A stretch of DNA of 64,000 bases. Origin: Amoebophrya sp. A120 (taxonomy: Eukaryota > Sar > Dinophyceae > Syndiniales > Amoebophryaceae). The DNA is taken from NCBI GenBank assembly GCA_905178155.1, contig CAJINV010000006.1, forward strand, positions 4,285,760 to 4,349,759, written 5' to 3'. Position numbers and translations under genes: made by a program. The notes beneath the pieces are model-generated. The model saw only the letters and a program-made list of their open reading frames with translations, did no database searches and was not told the DNA's origin. Positions 53,954 to 61,000 of this stretch are shown one piece after another (the first letter of the stretch is position 1; each line of letters opens with the position of its first letter).

Positions 53954-55091
53954 ATGACAAACTCAAAGTAAGTTGAAGAAGTGCCTGCAAGTTTCCTCGT
54001 CTTGCAGGCAGGAGCACCACAGCTTTTTGAATGATTTGAATTCCTCAACGATAGAGAACTTTTTTGACGACCCGAATGATAGCGAGTTAGTAGCGAAACT
54101 TCTAATCTTGCTGGTATAAAAATTGAAAAGTTGGTACGGATTCAGAATTGCTCTTTCAGAATGGACTTTTTTTTCCTAGCGTTAAAATGTTTTTTCAAAA
54201 TAATCTTTTTTCGACATGCAGTTTTGTTTTTTCAACAAACCACAGCCAATGCCGATTCGGAAGTCTATCCCTACTGGTAGCAAAGAGTTGTGCCCCCGCG
54301 GATAATATTTCCTTCGGTGCAGTAGAAGTCGGCTGTGTGGTAGTCAAGACAAAAATGCTCCACCCTTACGTTTCTTGAATGCATTTGTTTCAAAAGAATT
54401 TCAAAAATCACTCATGAATGTCACTGTATCTATCTTTCTTCTATTGATGAGGTCCTGTTTTGAAGGAAGTAAAATGAACTCTTCAATCAGCACTAGTTAG
54501 GTACGATCCATCGTTCTTTCTCGACGACTCAGAGATCGTAATCGTCTAGAAGAGCGGGAGGTTTTATTTGATGAAGCCTCGTCTGCAGTTCGTCTTTGTT
54601 TCCAACACTTTCCTCGATTTGTGTAAAGAAATTCGCTCCATTCGTTCTTATGATCGTCCTGATTATAGAGGGTCGGTATCAGTTGCAGATAAGTGCTTCG
54701 ATTTTCTGCCAGCGCCAGTGCCTCTTTCCAGGAGGTGGTGAGATGGATTCTCCACTTCTCGAGAGATCGAGCGCGCAGCGGAGACGGACAGAACGCGAGG
54801 GAGTTTAGAAGTTTCCGAGCGATTTATTGTCGTGGAATTAGAATTAACTTCCCAGGTTGATTCGCTCATGCCGTGCGTATCGTCCGTGCCACCACGAGTG
54901 GTGGGGCGTAGCATTGATTCTTCAGGAGCATTGTGTTGTACTACGGCGAACAAGACTGAGGGAAAAGGACTCAGGAGCGGGTGGTCATTATTTAATGGGA
55001 TCTATGATTAGATGAAGTTGATGTTGAAGATGTAAATAAGCTTGAGGGGAGGACGGAGAAGAACGAATAGCACGAAAAACTTGGAAAAAAA
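53954..55091. other. Intergenic stretch, no supported feature
   Basis: About 1.1 kb between the protease and the EF-hand gene. Short open frames only; no introner ends. Confidence 0.5.
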
Positions 55092-58000
55092 ATGTCGTCC
55101 TTCTTCATCACCGAGCAAGAGCCTAATTCCGCCGACGAGGCGCACACCGCCGGCGGACACGAAGGCGGCAATTCTACTCCAGAAGACTACGAAGACCATG
55201 CACGGCAAGACCTCTCCACGCCAGAAGAAATAAATCCGAGAAATAACCAGAACAACAAGCAGCTCGCGACCATAAATCAACCGACCAAACCGAAGACCAA
55301 CAAGAACAAGCTCCCCGCCGAGCACGCCAATGTGAAACAGGGCACTTCGTTCTGGGTCGCCGAGCCGTCGCTGATTTGCCGCGCCGGGCCGGAGTTGGAA
55401 ACCCCCGAAACCTCGGATCCATGTGGGCGAAACCGGATCGTGTACTGCGCGGGGAAGTTGGTGCAACTCCCGAACGGCATCGTCCGAATGCCGATCACGA
55501 AAACGGACGACAGGCTCCACGAGAAGTTGTCGAATTTGCAGCGGCAGAAGTTGGTCCACTGGGTGACGTTGGACGCTTCGTCTGTCGACTATGAACAGGA
55601 AGAACCCATTCCCATCCATTTTTTGCATGACAAACAAAGGATTTTGATACGTGTTTTGCATGACAAATTGGATGGGGACGGGTTTTTTTCTGTGGATATC
55701 GATTGGCGGAAAAAGCACATGCTGGTTATCAAAGTGAAAAAAGCCCCCACCCCATATCGGAAACGGAAGATGCGCGAATTTGTGATGCTGTATTTGAGTA
55801 CTTACACAAATCGACTTGTATTGCTAGAAGGCCAAGAGCCAAAGCTGTAGCCTAAATTGCAGGTAATCTTCTGTCATGCTGTTTCCCACTTCCAGTTGCC
55901 TCCTGTCATCCTGGAGCTGCAAGGCTTTCCCACGCTAGACAGCGCTACAGTCTGCATCTTTTGCCTTCTAGCATTACAGAGCTGATTTGTGACCACAAAT
56001 CTGCATCACAGATTTCCGTTTTGATATGGGGAGGGGGCATTTTTAATTGTAATACTGGTCGAAGTGGGAGACGAGTTGCTGTTCTTCAAGGTCTTTCTCA
56101 TGCAGAAGTACGCAGCAAAAGATACAGCAGCTTCCAACGCGGGCACACCTTATCCAAGGAAAAAAGTGTGTAAGTGTAACTTTTTTGCAGGAACAGCATC
56201 ACAGATTTGTTTTGCATGACAGAGAAAACCTGCCATGCGTAGCTAGTACGCGAAAACACGTATGAAAATAGCCTGTGATGCACATCCAGCATGACAAGTG
56301 TAGCTGTATTGCAACATCTGCAACACAAAGTTACACTTACACAGTTTTTTTCTTGCATACACCTGCGGGCGGGTTCAGTGCGGACGGGGGAGCTGAGCAG
56401 GATCTAGATCTGTTGAAGCAGTCCTCTTTGTCCACCTCTGCATGGTACGCGTTTTATCGGGATATGGACCGGAATAACAACAACCTCGTCTCCATGATCG
56501 AATTCGAAGCGGTATTGTGAGGAAAAATCTTTCCTCCCCATATTGAAAGCGCATCCATCTTCTGGAAACTTGTGATGCAGATTTGTGAACACAAGTCGCG
56601 TCTGTCTTGCAAGAGGGCAAGTGCAGGCTGTCCGGCACGTTATGCAGGCGATTTGTAATGCTGCAAGCCCTACAGGGCAGCCGTCTGCCATGCTAGGCGC
56701 CTACACCAAAAGGCCCCGCCCTAGGGTTGCGATCTGACTGCGTGCAGTGCTCTACTGCAACACGGATTTGATTTGTGTACTCAAATACAGCATCACAAAT
56801 TTCTTTGTCGATATGGGGAGGGGGGATCTTTCCTTCTGATAAGCGGGGTTGCTTTCTTTAAAATACCCCGACGAATCCACGGACGCGTCGAGTCGGAAGA
56901 ATATCCTGTGCAAAAGTACCGTACGCGTAGTAATTGCAAGCATGGATGACAGGGTAAATCCGCGCTACAAATTGTTCCATGTGTCATGCTGAGCCAAGTT
57001 GTATATGCAATTTCTAGTATTATTACCTAGGTAGTGCGATGCTTTTGCAATGCATAAAGAGAAGGAAGAAGCTACTCCAGTTGTTAGATAAGGACGGCTC
57101 CGGCGAGCTGACATTTGAGGAATTCGGGCAGGTCCTCGGGTTCAGCGAAAAGGAAATCTACAAGGCAAAGGATGACTACCAGAAGAAAAACCTCGGGAAA
57201 GACGTATGCAATGTAAAAGCATCGTACTAGTATGAATTGCATTACAAATTAGCCCAGCATTACAAATTGAATTTGTAATGCTGATTCACCTTGAGAAAGA
57301 AATTTGTAATGCATGCATGCAATTACTACGAATACGATGTTGCTTTTGCTCAGGATAAGACGGGGTGAATCGCAATATCCGGTGGAGCGCGACGGAAGAA
57401 TTTGATTTCCACGCGAGAATCAAAGAGTACGGCAGGAGGTCCCGGAGCACCACGCCGTCGCAGCGGCACTTATCCTGAGTAAAAGCCCCACACCCCATAG
57501 TCAAGTTGGGAAACCTGCAATACAAATCAACAAGCTTTGGCTGTTGCCCATCACAGGTTTTGGCTTGCAATGTGATCGCGTTTAGCTAGCGCAGCTGCGT
57601 CACAAATCTAGCATCTTATGCTGATACGAGCATCACAAATTTCAAAACAGCACTAGAGATGAATGCGTCCTCTCATGGGGCTCCTCCGCATGAGAAACAT
57701 TTTAAGCATGCAGATTTGCATGACAAGAACTAAGTAAGTATGGGGTGTGACGTTTTTCCTCAGGATAGCACTCGAAGAAGATCTACACGGACGAATCCGT
57801 GCGGAAAAATATTACAGTGAAAAATGCCCCCACACGTCCGAAAGTTGCAATAATTTGTGATGCGAAGTTTCCAAATGAAAACTTTTTGTCATGCGTGAAA
57901 GAACTATGAGTCTTACCTTTCTGATGCAGAGTCTAGTCGTATACAGCATCGCTTGCACCATCACAAGAGCTGCTCTTGCTGGGATCTTTTGCAATGCAAA

Positions 58001-61000
58001 TCTTTGCTATTCACGATTGAAGATCTGTGATGCTGATACATGCAAGAGAGCGAGTGTTTCCTTTGGAAAGGTTTGCAATACAAATGCTTGAAGTTCATCT
58101 GGGGTGGGGGCATCTTTCATTGTCATAAAAAAGCACATGCGCATGATCTCTGCCAGCGACATGTCGCCGGTGCCGCTGTATTGTGAGGAAAAATCCCCCC
58201 TCCCCACAGTGCTCAAAACGGAAATCTGTATTGCTGATTTGTGACCACAGATCGTCTCTCTCTTGCAAGAAGGCAACTACGTCAGAGGTGTCCGTCGCAC
58301 TGCGCGGCGGATTTCTGATGCTGTTGGACCTTCATGGCAGCCGTCTAGCATGCGAAACAGAGACTATACGCAAACAGCCCCAGCACAACTCAGGCTTGCA
58401 ACCTGCCTGCGATTCCATCCTGCAAGACAAAGCGAATTCGTGGACACCAATCCAGCAACAGAAATTTCCGTTTCAAGATGGGGACGAGGGATTTTTCATT
58501 TTCATAGGCTCCTGCCGGGTGGTCGGGTGTCGAAATCAGCTTCTTCAAGTAGGTCGAGAACGAATTTGAGCTCCGCGGGAACGGGAACAAACAAGTCCAT
58601 GACGAACCAGTCCTTGACAGACGAATCAACGCAGCAGGGCGGTGGAACGACGTTGCAAGACCACGCTTTTCCCGAAATGGAGCAGCAAGACGGGCGGGGA
58701 ACGAACTATATATGCAATGCAAAAGCATCGTGCTCGTATAAATGCATTACAAATTTCCTCTGCGTGGTGAGAAATAAAATCTGTAATGCGGATTTACCTT
58801 GCCAAAGAAATTTGTAACGCATGATTGCAATTACTACGACTACGAGTACGAGTACGATAGTTTTGCACAGCATACTACAATCGGTTTAGCAACGACAACA
58901 TGCAACAGGGGCAGCAAAGTGCTGGACAGCATAGTCTATCAAATGTAAAAATGTCTGGGTCTGGAAGAATGCATGTTTGTCATGCTTGTCTGGCATGACT
59001 CTTGAATCTGTCATGCAAGTTACCCAAGAGCCCCATTTTTCTGTGATGCAGAAGCGCACTTTGTCATGCAGAATAGGCAACACCTGGAAGCTCAGAAACT
59101 TGTGATGCTGAGCCAGCATTTCTGGCCTCATCATGAGACGCCACCCAGCATCACAAGTTTCCAGACCCAGACATTTTTACATTTGATATAGTCAACATAT
59201 GAAGAAATCCAGCTCTGCAGGGACCACAAATTCAGCTCCTATCAAACGCAAAAATGTCTGGGTCTGGAAGGATGCGAACTTGTGATGCATACTTGGATCA
59301 CACAAAAATCTGTCATGCTTAGACAGCAAAGGGAGCTTGCTCCTTTTCCTGTCGCCGAAAGAAGATGCTTGTCATGCGGATTAAGCATTGCGAAACTGTC
59401 TCAAAACCTGCGATGCTAGGCCTTGCATGGCACACCTTCTGTGTCAAGCAGACACAGCATCACAAACCTCAGCAACCTTCCAGACCCGGATATTTTTGCA
59501 ATGTATAGCTCCTTCGACGAGACAACAACAGCTGAGTTCCGCTGGCGGCGGAGCGAACAGTGCAACTACCGGGAATAATGCGATGGAGCTCATTCCCTTG
59601 CAGGAAGACCAGCAGATGACAATGATCTCCGAGACAACGACAATTATCAACCGGTCCGCAACTATGGAACTGTCAGGATCGAAATCAACAAAATCGAAAT
59701 AATTTGTGATGCATAAAATAGATACCAGTTGGAGCCTCAGTTTCCAAGTGGCGCATGACAAATTTCAGGAGCTGCACCAAAATCCAGTCTGTCATGCTGT
59801 TTGGGCAAAGAAGGCTGCTCCTGTCGTGCTACTCTGGCAGCACATCGCCTTCCCCTAAACAGGCTTGCATCGGTCTCATTTGCCTGCTCCCCAACACAGG
59901 CCTTACTTGCCCAACATTTTATGCATTACAAAACTTTTCGAATTTATCGCTTTCGATCCTGACACATCCATAGCAACCGCACCGACCAAAACTACTGCCG
60001 AAGAGCCGCCAAAGGAATTCGACTACGCCGCTTTTGTATCGCAAGAAAAAACTGTTCCACTGTGAACTTGTGATGCATAAAATGGAAGATTGAACTATTT
60101 GTCTTGCTACTTCTGCAAGGCATCGGATTTTTAAGCGTGTTTTCCCTATGGGAAATGCGCGCACGGCATGTGTAACAAACTTGTGATGCAGATCTTGCAA
60201 AATGAAAATTATCACAGTGAAGCAGTTTTTTCGTGGGATAGTTTAAGAAGAAGCAGCAAGCACCAAGCACTGCGCCAACAACGCTAACCGACACGAAAAA
60301 CCAGAACAATCCAGGGTTCAGTCGGAAGTCCCACATTGTTGACCACCCATATCGTACGAAAAAAGTGTTTCACTGAAAGGATTTTGCAAGTTTTGCATCA
60401 CAAGTTTGTTCTGCATGACAGAGAAAATTTGCCCTGCGAGATTTCCAAGGGAAAGCACCGCTAAAGATCCATTGTCTTGCATGTGTGGCAAGACAAACAC
60501 TTCTGAGATACATTTTCTGCATTACAAGTTCACAGTGAAACAGTTTTTTCTTGCGATAACCCGAAACGGTGGACCAATCGGTACGGGCACGTGGATCCGA
60601 AAACGCCGAAGCAGTTTCGCGACTCGTTTGACGGATTCGGGTTGTTTTCTACGGAGCATTTGATCATGCAACAGGAGTGGAAGATCCCGCCCGGTACGGG
60701 GGAGGACGACTTTTCCCAATCGAAATGGCGATCGTCCGGTGCACCGCCCAATTGGGTCGACCCGAAGAAGGCGCTGCAGAAGAAGAAGGACAACATGATC
60801 ATCGAAATGAAACTGTTCCGGGATTTATCAACTTCAAATATGTCTGGGTCTGGAAACTTGTAATGCTGAGCTGTGAGAAGCAAGTAGTGAATTCTCTGTA
60901 ATGCACAGCCAAGCATGAGAAATCTTTGCGCTGCTTAGTGTTACGCTTTCCGCATGACAAAGTGCGTTTTGCATGACAAGCAAGAAGGTCTCTTCTTGGA

